From Hericium rajendrae (Eukaryota > Basidiomycota > Agaricomycetes > Russulales > Hericiaceae), in contig CM065887.1 of NCBI GenBank assembly GCA_033439255.1, positions 1 to 64,000 on the forward strand: a DNA stretch of 64,000 nucleotides, in the 5' to 3' direction. This document shows positions 11,853 to 22,559 of this stretch, one piece after another. The position numbers and the translations under genes are program-made. The notes under the pieces were generated by a model. It was not told the origin of the DNA and made no database searches. It worked only from the letters and a program-made list of their open reading frames with translations. Positions within the stretch are counted from its first letter, which is position 1. Each line of letters opens with the position of its first letter.

Positions 11853-11980
11853 CGTTGAGAGTAGATGAGAAAGGTGAGGGCAAGAGTGAGGAGGCTGAGG
11901 ACAAAGTTGAGGGCGAGGAGTGTGGTGGTAGTAGTATCCAGTTTGGATGCTGGTTTAGAAAGGACCTGTGAGGCTCCTTT

Positions 11981-13123
11981 TTATGTGCTGGCAGTAAAGG
12001 GTTCTCGCAGTGATTGATGGAAGGCCTCGGCCTCAATTCCAAGGCTTCTGATGGGCCTTGGAGCACCTGGGTGCTTCCGGTGATACTCCGCAATCTTGTT
12101 CTTGGCATTTGCAACGTTCCCAGCTGGTTCCCATGACATTTCTGCATCAGGGAATCCCTTCCATTTGATGAGGTATTGGAGGCGTCGGTTTTTGCCGTAG
12201 ATACAAGATTTGACCACACTTTCGACTTCCCACTCTTGTTCTCTGTCTATAACCTCCGGGGGAGGGGGCGTGTAGTTCGGGCCATGTTCTGGTGTTTCAT
12301 GGTATGGTGTGAGGAGTCCAGCATGGAAGACTGGGTGGATCTTCCAGGTCAGTGGTAGTTTCAGTTTATAGTTGACTGGACTAATGACTTGAACGATTTT
12401 GAAGGGTCCTTGTCGTTTAAGTCCAAACTTAGCTTTGGGATACTGGAGCCTGAGATTCTTGCCGTCTAGCCAGACTTTATCGCCTTGTTTGAAGGTGGGT
12501 CCATCTCTTCCATATTTGTCTTCTTGTCGGTGCATGTCCTCGGTAGCTATTGTCTGGCTTGCTTTGGCTTCATCTTGGGCCTTCTGCATCGTCATCAATC
12601 TTTGTTCCGCTGTCGGAACAGCAGGGTTTAGGTGGATCTTTGGTTGGAAGCGGGGTTGGAACCCATGGAGTAATTCAAAGGGTGTTTTCCGTGTGGCCGA
12701 ATGTATCTTGATATTATGTGAGAATTCGGCAAAGGGGAGGAGATCTGCCCAATTGTCCATGTGAGCATTACAGAAGGCATGGAGGTATTGCTCAATTTCT
12801 TGATTGACACGTTCTGTGCTTCCATCGGTCTGGGGGTGATATGCTGTACTGAGCGCTGATCGGATCCCCAGTCCTTTGTAGATGCTTTGAAGGACTTTAG
12901 ATGCAAATTGGGGTCCTCTGTCTGAGATCATCTTGTCAGGGAGTCCAAAGCGTTTCCAGACATTGTCCATAAAGAGTTTAGCTGTTCCATCTGCATCAAT
13001 GTCTTTCTGGCAGGGTGAGATGATGATGGCTTTAGAGAATTGGTCTACCACTACGTTGATGGAGTCGAATCCACGGACTTCTGGTAGATCTGTTACGAAG
13101 TCTGTGGTGGTGTATTCCCAAGG
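11981..13123 (-). pseudogene. Integrase core and chromodomain of chromovirus 1 (3' part of pol)
   Basis: Continues the integrase after element X: CCA-TCA-CAA at 15,858-15,866 joins CCT-TGG at 13,123 when X and one TT are removed. Catalytic DDE residues are visible as TTTDFVTDLP, SDRGPQF and TDGSTERVNQE, followed by a GPF/Y-like segment (KRQGPFKIV) and a chromodomain (YLIKWKGFPDAEMSWEP) that in chromoviruses steers integration to modified chromatin. The frame is open to the stop at 11,981. It is separated from its 5' half by X, so the integrase cannot be made as one protein. Confidence 0.9.
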
Positions 13124-13620
13124 TTCATCTGAGAAAATTGTCAGAGCTATATATGACTATATTGACTACATAGTTCTCATAGCTCCATAGCTGTCTCCTT
13201 TTCTTCATACCTCTATATAGCTTGAGTGTCATCTATATAGAGCTATAGAGCCAGATAGGACAGCTATAGAGAGCTATCATAGCTATCATAGTATAAAGTA
13301 GCTATAAGAACTATACTAACTATATATTATATGTGTACTATTCATACTATAAGCTATATGAATACTAGTCATCTTATCTCAGATTATTAAGACTATATCA
13401 ACTTTCTACACTATATTTTATTTATCTGAATTATTTCAAAATTTGACCAATTGTTCAACTTGATATTACAACACAATCAAACCAGCAAAAAAGCAAATCA
13501 ATATAAATTTTATTACACATTATATAACAATAATACAAAATATATAAACTAACTAATCAAACTATACAAGCAATTATATATAAATTTATAATCTAGATAG
13601 AGTACAGCAAGATTTTAAAT

Positions 13621-13690
13621 TAAGATAAGATAAGGAAAGATAAGATAAGATAAGATAATTATAAAAGATAAGATAAAAAAGATAAGACAA
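13621..13690. repeat. GATAA microsatellite
   Basis: Imperfect run of gataa units inside the AT-rich half of element X. Confidence 0.85.
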
Positions 13691-13972
13691 CAAAAAAACA
13701 TACCAAGACAACAAAAAGCGAAAATAAACTACACATATAAAAACATCAGGCTAAGAAATATAACAAAGATAAGAAAACTTACCTAAAGGTCCTACTATGA
13801 CTACAAAAAAGCGAAATTAACTAAAAACATAAGAACATGAGTAGTAGAAACATAAGAAACATAAGAGACTTTACCTTAGAGGCTAAGAAGACAAGAGCAA
13901 GCAGTAAGCAAAGGTCATAAAAGCGGGAGATGATGGGGGTTAAAGAGAGAGAGAGGACGCGCGTCGCGCATG

Positions 13973-13983
13973 CCTTATATAGG
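13973..13983 (-). promoter_or_regulatory. TATA-box promoter of element X
   Basis: On the minus strand CCTATATAAGG is followed by catgcgcgacgcgcgtcctc and a pyrimidine-rich stretch, a typical basidiomycete transcription start. The same core is at 63,709-63,719 in the second X copy, in that copy's corresponding orientation, so it is conserved between copies. Downstream are splice-donor-like GTAAGT/GTATGT sites (minus strand near 13,870, 13,780 and 13,700). Confidence 0.6.
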
Positions 13984-14580
13984 CGTTGCGAGCGGGGCCC
14001 GAAACGTGGCTGCCGAGCGCCGGGCCGAAGGTTGCCGGGCTCCGCAACAGAGGCTAAGTGCCAGATCCGAGTAAGTTGTCTTCGCTGGCCTGTGGCCTAC
14101 GGTATATTATCTACGATCGTTTCTCATGAGATATTGTTTTATGTACATTCTATAATATCTATATTTTTTTCTGATTTAAAATCGATTTATTCGATTTGTT
14201 GTGCTCGAAAGAACTTAGCCGCACAAGTCGAGTCCTCGCTGAAGTGCGACGCGCGCTTTCCACCTCATCACTTTCTCGTCTCTCGTCTCCAACCCCATAC
14301 TCCCTCTCCACACACTCGACGGTTCGCATCGCCTCGCAGTCAGGAGGGTTGAGAGCCGAGCTGAGGGCCTTCAGGTAAGTAAGCACGGTCTCTCTTATCG
14401 TTGTACCATGCTAATAAAACGAGTATCGCTCGTGCTCTGCATGAGTGATACTCGTTTTCTTTTATTTCTCTGCCTTCGGGCCAGTCACCTCCCCCGCACG
14501 ACACGCTTCGATACCCCGCGCCAACGCTCACCACACCCCACCTGCCCCATCCCCTCGACAACGCGGACGACGTCGTCGTC

Positions 14581-14608
14581 GAGTCTCGTTGCCACGGCAA
14601 CGAGACTC
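14581..14608. repeat. Perfect palindrome, 13-bp arms, in element X
   Basis: GAGTCTCGTTGCC and GGCAACGAGACTC around a 2-nt centre. The other X copy has the same core (9-bp arms) at 63,103-63,122. A second hairpin based on acgagtatc lies at about 14,418-14,455. Confidence 0.9.
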
Positions 14609-15857
14609 GTTCAGCGCGCCTCGCTCCGCCTCCTGCGCATCGCCGCGTAGCTCCAACAGCCCGCGCCCACCGTCCTGCTCACCCCGTCGCCGTCGCCGTC
14701 TCCCCGCAGTCGCCGCCGTCATTTCCACACCCCACCGCATCCCGTCGCCATCCTCGTGCCCCCGCCGCATCCGACACGTCACCGGCGCCGTGCGTCGCCG
14801 CAACGCCCACATACGGCTGCCAGTGCACCCGCGTCCGCACCGGTTTGCCCGCGCACGGCCCCATAGGTGCACGGGCAGCCCTGCACGTCCGCGCCAGCGC
14901 ACGAACGAACGGACACGGCCCCGCGACCATGCCCGCGCCCCTTGTACGGTCAGGGCCGCGCACGCACGACCGTAGCCACGAACGGACTGCGAGCGCGTTG
15001 GCAGGACCTCGCGCACGTAGGCCGCCGCAGCCCGATGCTTCGCGCACACCCCACGGGCCTCGTGCGCCCACCGCGTGCCTTGCGCCGTCGCGCGGCCTGC
15101 CGACGTCTCGCACACGCCCGCCGCGCATCGCACGTCCCCAGCACCTCGCCTTCGGCGCGCGGGCCCGCCACGTCGCGCACGGGCTCTGCCACGTCGCGCA
15201 CGTCCCGTACTCCCGCCTCCCGTGCCTCGCACACGGGCCCGCTGCCGGCCCGCGCCTCGCGCCGCCTTCGACGCGCCGCGCTGGCCTCCATGCCTCGCGC
15301 GCGCACCCCGCTGCCCCGAGTGCGGCGCCTCTAACTGCCCCCGACATCTCGCCGCCCCTCGCTCTCCCTCCCTCCGTGCGCCTCTCGCACGGGCCCGCCG
15401 CTCTTCGCGCCCGACTGCCGCGCCGCGCCGCCCCTCGTGGGTGTGTGCACTTGTCGCACTCCATCAGTGTGCTTGTCCCTGCGCGCGGCCCTACTTGTAC
15501 ATGCCGTGCATGCCTGCGGTATTTGTACAGTACTTGTTCTGTAGTAGAGTTATACAGAATAAAATAAAATTTTGACTTTGAATATTTTGCATCTAAGTAT
15601 CTGGGTGACTTGACATAGTACTAGTAGTACTAATAGTACTCATAGCTCACCTTACTCAGTATGATAGTACTATATATTTCAAACTGCTGGCTATGAAAGC
15701 TATAGTAAGACTATATAACTGACACTGATAGCTATGAAAGCTATGAAAGCTCTCATAGCTCTACATAGCTGGACAAGCAAACTACATAGCTCTGATAGCT
15801 CAATAATAGCACCTATAACTTAACCTGCAGCTATATAAAATACCATTTTTTCAGATG

Positions 15858-16232
15858 TTGTGATGGTTTCTCAGTGGGTTGTACAGGAACATAGGTGGGA
15901 TGGGTGTCATTTTTGGTCGACTGGCAGATGGCACATCCTGTGACATAACTTTTGACGAAGTTAGACATTCCTGGCCACCAATAGTTGCGCTGAACCAGTT
16001 CATAGGTTTTCCATCGTCCAGGATGACCTGTAGCTAGTGAATCGTGATGGGATTTGACGATGTCACGGCGCAGTTGAAGGTCTTTAGGAATGTAGACTTT
16101 TCCTCTAAACAGGATAAGGCCATCTTCTAGGTTCCATTCCTGTAGTCCTTTGGCAATAGATCGAGGGCCTGTGTTCAGAATAGTTTCCATTGCTGTGGTT
16201 ACAATGTCGTCATGTTCTGTGCAGTCTCTGAT
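15858..16232 (-). pseudogene. Integrase zinc-binding domain of chromovirus 1 (5' part)
   Basis: In frame with the RT-RNase H frame after a TGA at 16,233-16,235. It contains the HHCC zinc finger: HH in KSHHDSLATGHPG and CAIC in TGCAICQSTK, with the family's YWWPGM between them. The frame is cut by element X at 15,857. Chromovirus 2 has Arg where this stop occurs (QRIRNAK versus LLK-stop-IRDC), so a CGA-to-TGA change is likely. Confidence 0.88.
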
Positions 16233-18053
16233 TCACTTCAAGAGTGTTTTGTCTCCAAGACTGGTTACACTTCCATGTCCTGTAGCTCGAATTTGGAAAA
16301 ATTGGGGTTCCAGCAGGACATGGTCAGAGTTGTCATTTTCCACCCCGGCTTTATGGTCTGGACGCCGGGACAGACCGTCAGATTTGTTGGAGGAGCCAGG
16401 TTTATGCATGATAGTGAATTCAAATCTGGTAAGGAAGAGACTCCATCGGGCCTGACGACGGTTGAGTTTTCGGGCCGTTCGGAAATATTCAAGGTTTTTG
16501 TGATCTGTCCAGATCTCAATCGGATGGGGATGGCCTTCTAGATAATGGCGCCAGGTTTCCAGGGCACGGATGATGGCAAGGAGCTCTTTGTCATAGATGT
16601 CATAGTTCCGTTCGGCATCATTGAGAGACTTGCTGTAATATGCAATTGGGTGCCATTGATTGTCTGAGCCCTGTTGGGACAATATTGTGCCTGTTGCAAA
16701 ATCTGATGCATCACATTCGACGCAAAAGGGTTTGTCATAATCTGGCATGACAAGTACTGGAGAGGTGGTAAAGGCAGTTTTGAGTGCATCAAAGGCCTTT
16801 TGACATTCGGTAGTCCATTGCCAGGTATGAGTCTTCTTTGTGAGGTCGAATAGTGGTTTGGCAACTTTAGAAAAGCCTTGTATGAACCGGCGATAGAAGT
16901 TGCCAAACCCCAGGAATGACTGGGTCTGTTTAACGGTATGGGGCTCCGGCCATTGAATAACGCCATCTACTTTGACTGGGTCCATGTGGAGCTGGTTGTG
17001 AGAGACGATCAGGCCAAGGTATTCGACTTCTGCTTTTTCAAATGTGCATTTTTCTGGTTTGAGGAACAGATCATTGTCGCGCAATCTAGTGAGGACTTGG
17101 CGTACAATCCGGCGATGTTCGTCCAGGGTTTCAGTGAAAACCAGGATGTCATCCATGTAGATAACAACCTTGCCATCATCAATCAGGTCTTTGAACAAAG
17201 CGTTCATCATTGCCTGGAATGTGGCTGGGGAGTTGGTTAGTCCGAAGAACATGACTGTGGGTTCAAATAGTCCTCGGCTGCAATGAAAGGCGGCCTTGTG
17301 TTCGTCACCTTCTTTGATGCGAACATTGTTGTACCCCCATCGTAGGTCGAACTTGGAGAATACTTTGGCTCCTTTGAGTTTATCAACAAGTTCACCAATA
17401 AGCAGTAAGGGATATTCATTGCGTATGGTCCTTTTGTTGAGCTCTCGGTAGTCTTGAACCAGTTGGAGTTTGCCATCTTTTTTGGATATGAAAAAGAATG
17501 GGGCAGCCCAAGGAGATTTAGATTCTCGAATGTACCCTTTGCGGAGATTTTCTTCTAGAAACTTGTCAAGTTCCTTGAGCTCATGTGGGGCCATTGGGTA
17601 GGCTTTGGCAGAATGTGGCTCAACATCTGGTTTGAGGTCAATGGCATGGTCCCATGACCTTCTGGTGGGCAGTCGTTCTGATGCTTTTTCCTCAAAGACA
17701 TCGCGAAATTCCCGGTATTCTTGTGGGATCATTTGGTCTAAGGTCTGGGTCTTCTGCTTACTAGCAAAGGCAGCAGCGAGCTCTTGGGCATTGGTCACAG
17801 TGCGATTAATGCGGAACACCATGTCATCGGGTAGTGATGGATCAAGAATGCAATCGAAATCATCCTCAGGGTTGGAGATGCCAAGACCCTTCATGGACCA
17901 ATCTGTGGGGATTGGCATGATGGATCCATCGGCATCTTCTGTGAAATCTGGGCGATGCAGAGATGGTAACCATGTGGTGTTTCGAATTCGCATTTTTCGG
18001 ATCCTTCGAGTGGGTACAAGAGGTGTGCGCCTGTGCTTTTGGAAGGTCTTCAC
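16233..18053 (-). pseudogene. Reverse transcriptase-RNase H of chromovirus 1
   Basis: 606 codons. RT motifs: SPWAAPFFFISKKDG, QDYRELN, the catalytic YMDDILVF (near 17,150) and FLGFGNFYRRFI. RNase H: PFCVECDASDFATG (first Asp), a DKELLAI segment (Glu) and EIWTDHKNLEYF (Asp). It copies the element RNA into DNA and removes the RNA strand. The N-terminal ~100 residues are spacer. The frame ends at a premature TGA just before the integrase, so the enzyme domains are intact but pol is truncated. The upstream protease is in another frame. Confidence 0.92.
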
Positions 18054-18835
18054 TCTCCATGTCCTCTTCGCTGCACCTAGATGAACGTCGTTACATTGCT
18101 GTGTCTCCTGATCATCGTTCTGGTCCTATATGGTATCCTGGGTGGCGATATGGTCGTTTCGCAGGGTATCACAGTTGGAACTTTCCTTTTGCTCTGTCGC
18201 CGCATCGTTTACACAAGGAGAGGGCGGAGATAGCGATGCAAAACCTGAGTCGCACGTTGATGCCTCAGACGCTGAATCTGCATCCCATGGAGACTCCGGA
18301 GTTTGCAGCCCAGCAATGTGAGTGTCAGCTTTTGCTACCTGTTCCAATGTTAACGATAGTGGTAGCTGTCTTCTATCGCATTGAGACATCTCGAGATGAT
18401 CTGGTGGCAGAGGAGGAAGTACTTTGGGCCCGTTTTTGTGACTGGATCCACAGTTGGCAGTTGGGCGTACAGCAGGGTGTTGGAGCAGTCCCTCCTGATG
18501 GTCCTCCTCTTCACTTCCAGGGTGTATTCTTGGGTCGACTTGCCATTCATGGAGATGATCTGTTTGACTTCGCATCTTATGGAGGGGCTTTGTGGCGGGG
18601 TTGGGAGGATGAGGCATCACTGGTAGGGTTTTCGATGGGATGTGTGACGGATGTTGCTGCAAACACCGAGCCTGGATCCCTGAGTGGCAGCAGTGTGGAG
18701 AGTGATGATGAGGACGAGGAGGTCGAGAGCATAGATGAGGATGATGCTGGACCACACAGGAAGAGAGCGAGACATAGCGAGGGTGAGGGAGGATCGCAGT
18801 CCGAGTGTCAAATGAACTGAATAGGCAGCGAGCTA
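18054..18835. other. Protease-RT spacer of chromovirus 1, partly unexplained
   Basis: On the minus strand the expected spacer is low-complexity and changes frame several times. About 18,360-18,820 instead has a protein-like plus-strand reading that ends in an acidic tract (DDEDEEVESIDEDDAG) and a basic patch (HRKRARH). This stretch makes the spacer about 200 residues longer than in chromovirus 2. I cannot decide whether it is spacer or inserted sequence. Confidence 0.35.
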
Positions 18836-19416
18836 CATCAGGAAGGTTGACAACTTTCTGATTGACCTGACAATTTCTAACCCTACTGACAGCTCCTGAT
18901 TGACCTGATCCACCTGAAAGCAATCTTAACAGGTAAATATCTGATCAAACTTTTACATTTAAGTAAAGACATTTATTGTCAGATATATAAGTTTGTAATC
19001 TCTAACTAATAGATATAACAAAATCTCTGATATCTGAAATTTTCTAAATCTGAGAGTGTCTGATCTGAGATTTTTTTCAAATCTGGAGGTCAAATATCTG
19101 AAAATTATCTGAAACTGTCTGAGAGCATCTGATGGTGTCTGACACTGTCTGATCCATCTGACTGATATTTGACCTCCAGATTTGAAATCAGACACTCTCA
19201 GATTTTCAAAAATTTCAGATATCAAAAATTTTGATATATCTATTAGTTAGAGATTACAAACTTATATATCTGACAATAAATGTCTTTTCTTGAATGTAAA
19301 AGTCTGATCAGATATTTGCTTCTCAAGATTGCTTTCAGGTGAATCAGGTCAATCAGAAGCTGTCAGTAGGGTTAGAAATTGTCAGGTCAATCAGAAAGTT
19401 GTCAACCTTCCTGATG
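18836..19416. mobile_element. MITE-A, 581-bp copy with unmatched flanks
   Basis: Complete termini, but flanked by TA (18,834-18,835) on the left and TG (19,417-19,418) on the right, unlike every other complete copy. It separates the protease from the RT frame of chromovirus 1. Confidence 0.9.
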
Positions 19417-19900
19417 TGGTTACATGGCACTTATGTTGGCATCGTTCTAGTACAAGCTGGTCTTGTTCCCAATTGATGTTGGGGTTGTGTCCCCGCAGCC
19501 AGTCGGTTCCTAAGATGATATCATCTTGTCTTAAATCTGTGATGTAAAATCGTGTCTTCTCTGTGTGCGTTGCATTGTCGGGTCCCTTGATTCCAATGCG
19601 TAAGACACAGTAATAGGTAATTTGACCAAGGGTGTTTTCCGAGTCATCGACATTTTTGACTGGGATAGATTTTGTGAGGGGAATTGTCTTGATATGATAC
19701 TGGTTGACAATTCTCCAGTTGATAAGAATGCCTGTGGCTCCACTGTCCACCAGGCCTTTAACGGCGACATTTTGTTGTTTTCCTAAAATCATGATGATAA
19801 TGCGGATGGATGGAGAACCGTTATATTTCAATGAGGATATGTGTAAATTGGCCGGCCAATTTGGTAAATAAGAGTCCATTGAAACATCATCATCTGGCAT
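19417..19900 (-). pseudogene. Aspartic protease domain of chromovirus 1, truncated by MITE-A
   Basis: Carries the retroviral-type protease active site VDSGATGILIN (DSGAT, near residue 52) and the downstream GTDWLRGHNPNINWEQ segment found C-terminal to gypsy proteases. It cleaves the Gag-Pol polyprotein. It lies in a different frame from gag (stop at 19,978), as expected if made by frameshifting. After MITE-A the same frame meets a stop within about ten codons, so protease and RT are no longer joined. Confidence 0.85.
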
Positions 19901-19977
19901 CGAGAGTATATCAAAACGATTCGAAGAAGCAATTTGCAGACCTTTCGTCCTCCATGACGTCGTGGCATGAGGACGCT

Positions 19978-21699
19978 CTAAAAACCCTCCTGGTCTTCAG
20001 GTACTTCAAGGTTGAGGGCAGCTTGCATGAGGGTCCGAGCTTCTTGCAAGTCAGACTCATTCATCTGTTGCATGGCTCGAGCCATTGTGAAGAGAGGAGT
20101 AGGGGTTTCTATCTCAGTGTTCCTGGCATTGACCGATCCTCCTGCTGTAGCTCTGGTAGAGGAGGGTTGTCCATTCTGGTTGTGACAGAACATTGCAACA
20201 TGGCCTGCTCCTCCACACTTGTAGCAGAGATTGTTGGTGCGGCGACGTTCACGCTCTTCTGGAGACAGACGAGGGCCTTGGTACTTGCCGGGACGACGTT
20301 GGAATGCTCCAACCAAGACTTTGGCTGAGTCTATGTCTGAGCAGCGTCGCGGGTCCTTGGAGAGTGTTTCCAACAGCTGGTTGGGATATAAGAAACTTCC
20401 TCTTCCCTTGGTTTGGTCCTGGTCTGAACGGCTTTCTCGAAGATGCATGTCCAGGGTGGTGGCTCGATCCTGCCAGTCAAGAAGGGTCTTTGGAGGATTT
20501 TCTGCAATAGTTATCTGCTTTGAGATCTCGCTATTAAGGCCTTTCTTGTAGGCACTGATGAGTCCCACGTCATTAAGGAGGGAGATGTCGGCCAATGTGT
20601 TAAAAGCGGTGGTGTATTCATCGACACTCCTGTTTCCCTGCCTGAGGTGTTGGATGTCAAAGAGTGCAGATTCTGCTGCATGGATCTCTCCGAACTGCTT
20701 GCGGAGGTCTGCTTCGAACTTGGCCCATGTGAGGGCTTCTTTCCCATCTTCCTCGAGTTTATCAAGCTGGTCGAAGTACTTGGCTGCCCAGGGTCCTGCA
20801 GTACCTCCCTGGATGTAGGAGAGAGCGAAGTAGATTTGTGTGGCTGCATCGGGGAATCGATCGGGTTTAAGTTTGAAATGGAGTTTGCATTGGCTGATGA
20901 ACTCTTTGAGCTTGGTGCGAACACCCGTGAAAGGCGTTGGCTTATTGACATCTGGACCCTTTGCCATCTCGTCTTCTTCGTCACTGTCACTGTCTGCTGG
21001 GTTAATAGTCCTCTGGAGATCTCCGAGTCCCAAGAGGTCGTGGGTTGGGTCTGTGGTAAAGGGTAATGGGCAGAGTGCAGGGTCTGGTGTTGGATTGAAG
21101 GGCTCGAGGACAGGTCTGCTAATGGTTCTTGCTGTGAGGGGAGAGCTATCAGAGGGTTCTGAGTTGTTGTCTGGGTTTTCTTTAGAATTGGATGTCCTGG
21201 GTAGAGGAACCGGTGTTTCGGTGATGGGGTCTGGGATGGAAGGTAGGGAGATGGAGGGGTCGATGGGGGTTGCTGCTCTAGAACTCTGGAGTTCCTCAAG
21301 TTCACCGGCCGGGATTTCACTGATCCTAGGATCGGTGTAGGAAAAGGTGGTGTGGGAGTCATAGAGGGTGACAGGTCTGACAAGGTCGATCTGTTCTTCT
21401 TGGATTGAGCCGTCTCTAGTTGTTCCGTATAGGATATAGAAGTTGCGTGTCCCGAGGTCGAACCGGTAGTAGATCTTGTTGATATCATCATAGAGGTAGC
21501 CAGACGATTCAGTTCTAGGGAATGTCAGAGTAGAGAGGAATACACACCCAGGTTGTTGGACTATCTGCTTGTGTTGTTCTCCTTCAAGTAGATAGTTCTT
21601 TCTGAAGAACTCTGCTGGGGCATTTTCCTTGGTTGTAGCGATTTTCTTTCCTTTCCTCCAGATCCTTATGAGTTTACTGTTTTCGTCGTGGTATGTCAA
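19978..21699 (-). CDS. gag: Gag of chromovirus 1
   Basis: 573 residues. The N-terminal ~240 residues are partly Ser/Pro-rich. A retrotransposon Gag (capsid-like) domain runs from about residue 255 (FISQCKLHFKLKPDRFP) to about 400, including FEADLRKQFGEI. A CCHC zinc knuckle CYKCGGAGHVAMFC is near residue 500. Gag forms the virus-like particle and binds element RNA. The frame is intact; the first Met at 21,699 is taken as start, ~340 bp inside the 5' LTR. An alternative start within the long N-terminal extension cannot be excluded. Confidence 0.88.
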   Translation of the reverse strand: MTYHDENSKLIRIWRKGKKIATTKENAPAEFFRKNYLLEGEQHKQIVQQPGCVFLSTLTFPRTESSGYLYDDINKIYYRFDLGTRNFYILYGTTRDGSIQEEQIDLVRPVTLYDSHTTFSYTDPRISEIPAGELEELQSSRAATPIDPSISLPSIPDPITETPVPLPRTSNSKENPDNNSEPSDSSPLTARTISRPVLEPFNPTPDPALCPLPFTTDPTHDLLGLGDLQRTINPADSDSDEEDEMAKGPDVNKPTPFTGVRTKLKEFISQCKLHFKLKPDRFPDAATQIYFALSYIQGGTAGPWAAKYFDQLDKLEEDGKEALTWAKFEADLRKQFGEIHAAESALFDIQHLRQGNRSVDEYTTAFNTLADISLLNDVGLISAYKKGLNSEISKQITIAENPPKTLLDWQDRATTLDMHLRESRSDQDQTKGRGSFLYPNQLLETLSKDPRRCSDIDSAKVLVGAFQRRPGKYQGPRLSPEERERRRTNNLCYKCGGAGHVAMFCHNQNGQPSSTRATAGGSVNARNTEIETPTPLFTMARAMQQMNESDLQEARTLMQAALNLEVPEDQEGF

Positions 21700-22040
21700 T
21701 TCCTTGTTGTAGTAAAGGAGGTCTGCTGCTTCGTCGTAAGTGTAGAGTTTTGGCCACGCTTTGGTTCTACAAATTCGGTAAGGGGTTGCTTGATCCTCTT
21801 CTAGGTAGTGACGATGTGCCCTCTGTTCGTCTGTTAATTCGTCTTCCGATGCCTTGAGGGGAAGGTATAGGAGAACGAGGGGAGCAATGGTGGTGTTTGG
21901 TGAGGGGGTGACTCCAGTATGTGGAGTAGACCCTAAAGATCTTCACAGAAGATTCTTGATGGTGGATGGGATGGTGGCAGTCTGTTGTCGAGACTGTAGA
22001 CCGGTTTGTGTAGGGTGAGTGGTAGGAGAGCTTAACCAAG
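21700..22040 (-). other. 5' leader of chromovirus 1 with candidate primer-binding site
   Basis: Directly inside the 5' LTR the minus strand reads cttggttaagctctcc. A TGG start next to the LTR is typical of a tRNA primer-binding site, but I cannot name the tRNA. Confidence 0.5.
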
Positions 22041-22559
22041 TGCTAAGGACCGACGTCCTGTAGTGACCGAGTAGGGACTCAGGCTACACACAAACAACAA
22101 AGGCTGACCTGCTCAAGAGGCGATCGACGATGAAGAGAGTCGAGAACGATTGAGAGAGGGAAGCACTAGGCGGAGGGACTTAAAGGGCACTGGCGACTGA
22201 CAGGAGGTAAATCCTATAGAGTTGCAAAGTGGTTAAGCTGAGGTCTAAGGGACTCAGCTCAACCAGTTAAATACAGGAGGATGCACAGCTACGAGTTGTA
22301 TCTAAGGTGATGGTAGTAACTGTGCATTGCACAGCATCATACTGCGCATGATGGGAATGAAACATGATGGAGGAGTAGATAGGGTAGCACTGCAACGACC
22401 ATGATGGAAACGGATAGTGGATCGAGGCAGTGCGATAGCGTCCATGCGTGCATGTAGATATGGTTAAATAAAGGGAATAGGGCAATGGGACATCGGCCAT
22501 GGTGGGGATGTCGAAGGGAGTAATGTCAAGTTAAGAAATGAAACGTACGGTTCTTAACA
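22041..22559 (-). repeat. 5' LTR of chromovirus 1
   Basis: 519 bp, nearly identical to 10,491-11,009, followed at 22,560-22,564 by the target duplication atgca. Confidence 0.95.

Larger units (their letters stand above)
13126..15857. mobile_element. Element X, complete 2732-bp copy
   Basis: Termini catctgagaaaattg and (reverse complement of the right end) catctgaaaaaatgg are inverted repeats. Flanked by TT at 13,124-13,125 and 15,858-15,859. Subterminal regions are packed with agctat/atagctc motifs. The interior has an AT-rich half (13.1-13.9 kb), a TATA-type promoter (~13,973), hairpins and a GC-rich half (14.5-15.5 kb). Long Arg/Pro/Ala-rich frames occur in the GC-rich half in several frames on both strands, and those of the second copy (61,812 on) are not conserved in sequence, so I do not call them genes. 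No transposase seen. Confidence 0.88.
10491..22559 (-). mobile_element. Ty3/gypsy chromovirus 1, full length with nested insertions
   Basis: Two 519-bp LTRs (tgctaaggac...ttcttaaca) bound the element, with target duplication atgca at 10,486-10,490 and 22,560-22,564. A polypurine tract (aaagggggtgg on the minus strand) abuts the 3' LTR at 11,010-11,020. Gene order on the minus strand is gag, protease, RT-RNase H, integrase with chromodomain, then an extra zinc-knuckle ORF. Element X (13,126-15,857) and MITE-A (18,836-19,416) inserted later. The LTRs differ at only a few positions near 10,772-10,790, so integration was fairly recent, yet pol carries a stop and two insertions. Confidence 0.93.

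Noticed and set aside
11082-11868. Plus-strand frames opposite the zinc-knuckle ORF
   Set aside because: They are the complement of the CCHC frame, and the CX2CX4HX4C motif supports the minus strand.
14445-15575. Long Arg/Pro/Ala-rich open frames (150-260 codons) on both strands
   Set aside because: High GC removes stops in several frames at once; no motifs, and the corresponding frames in the second X copy are different.
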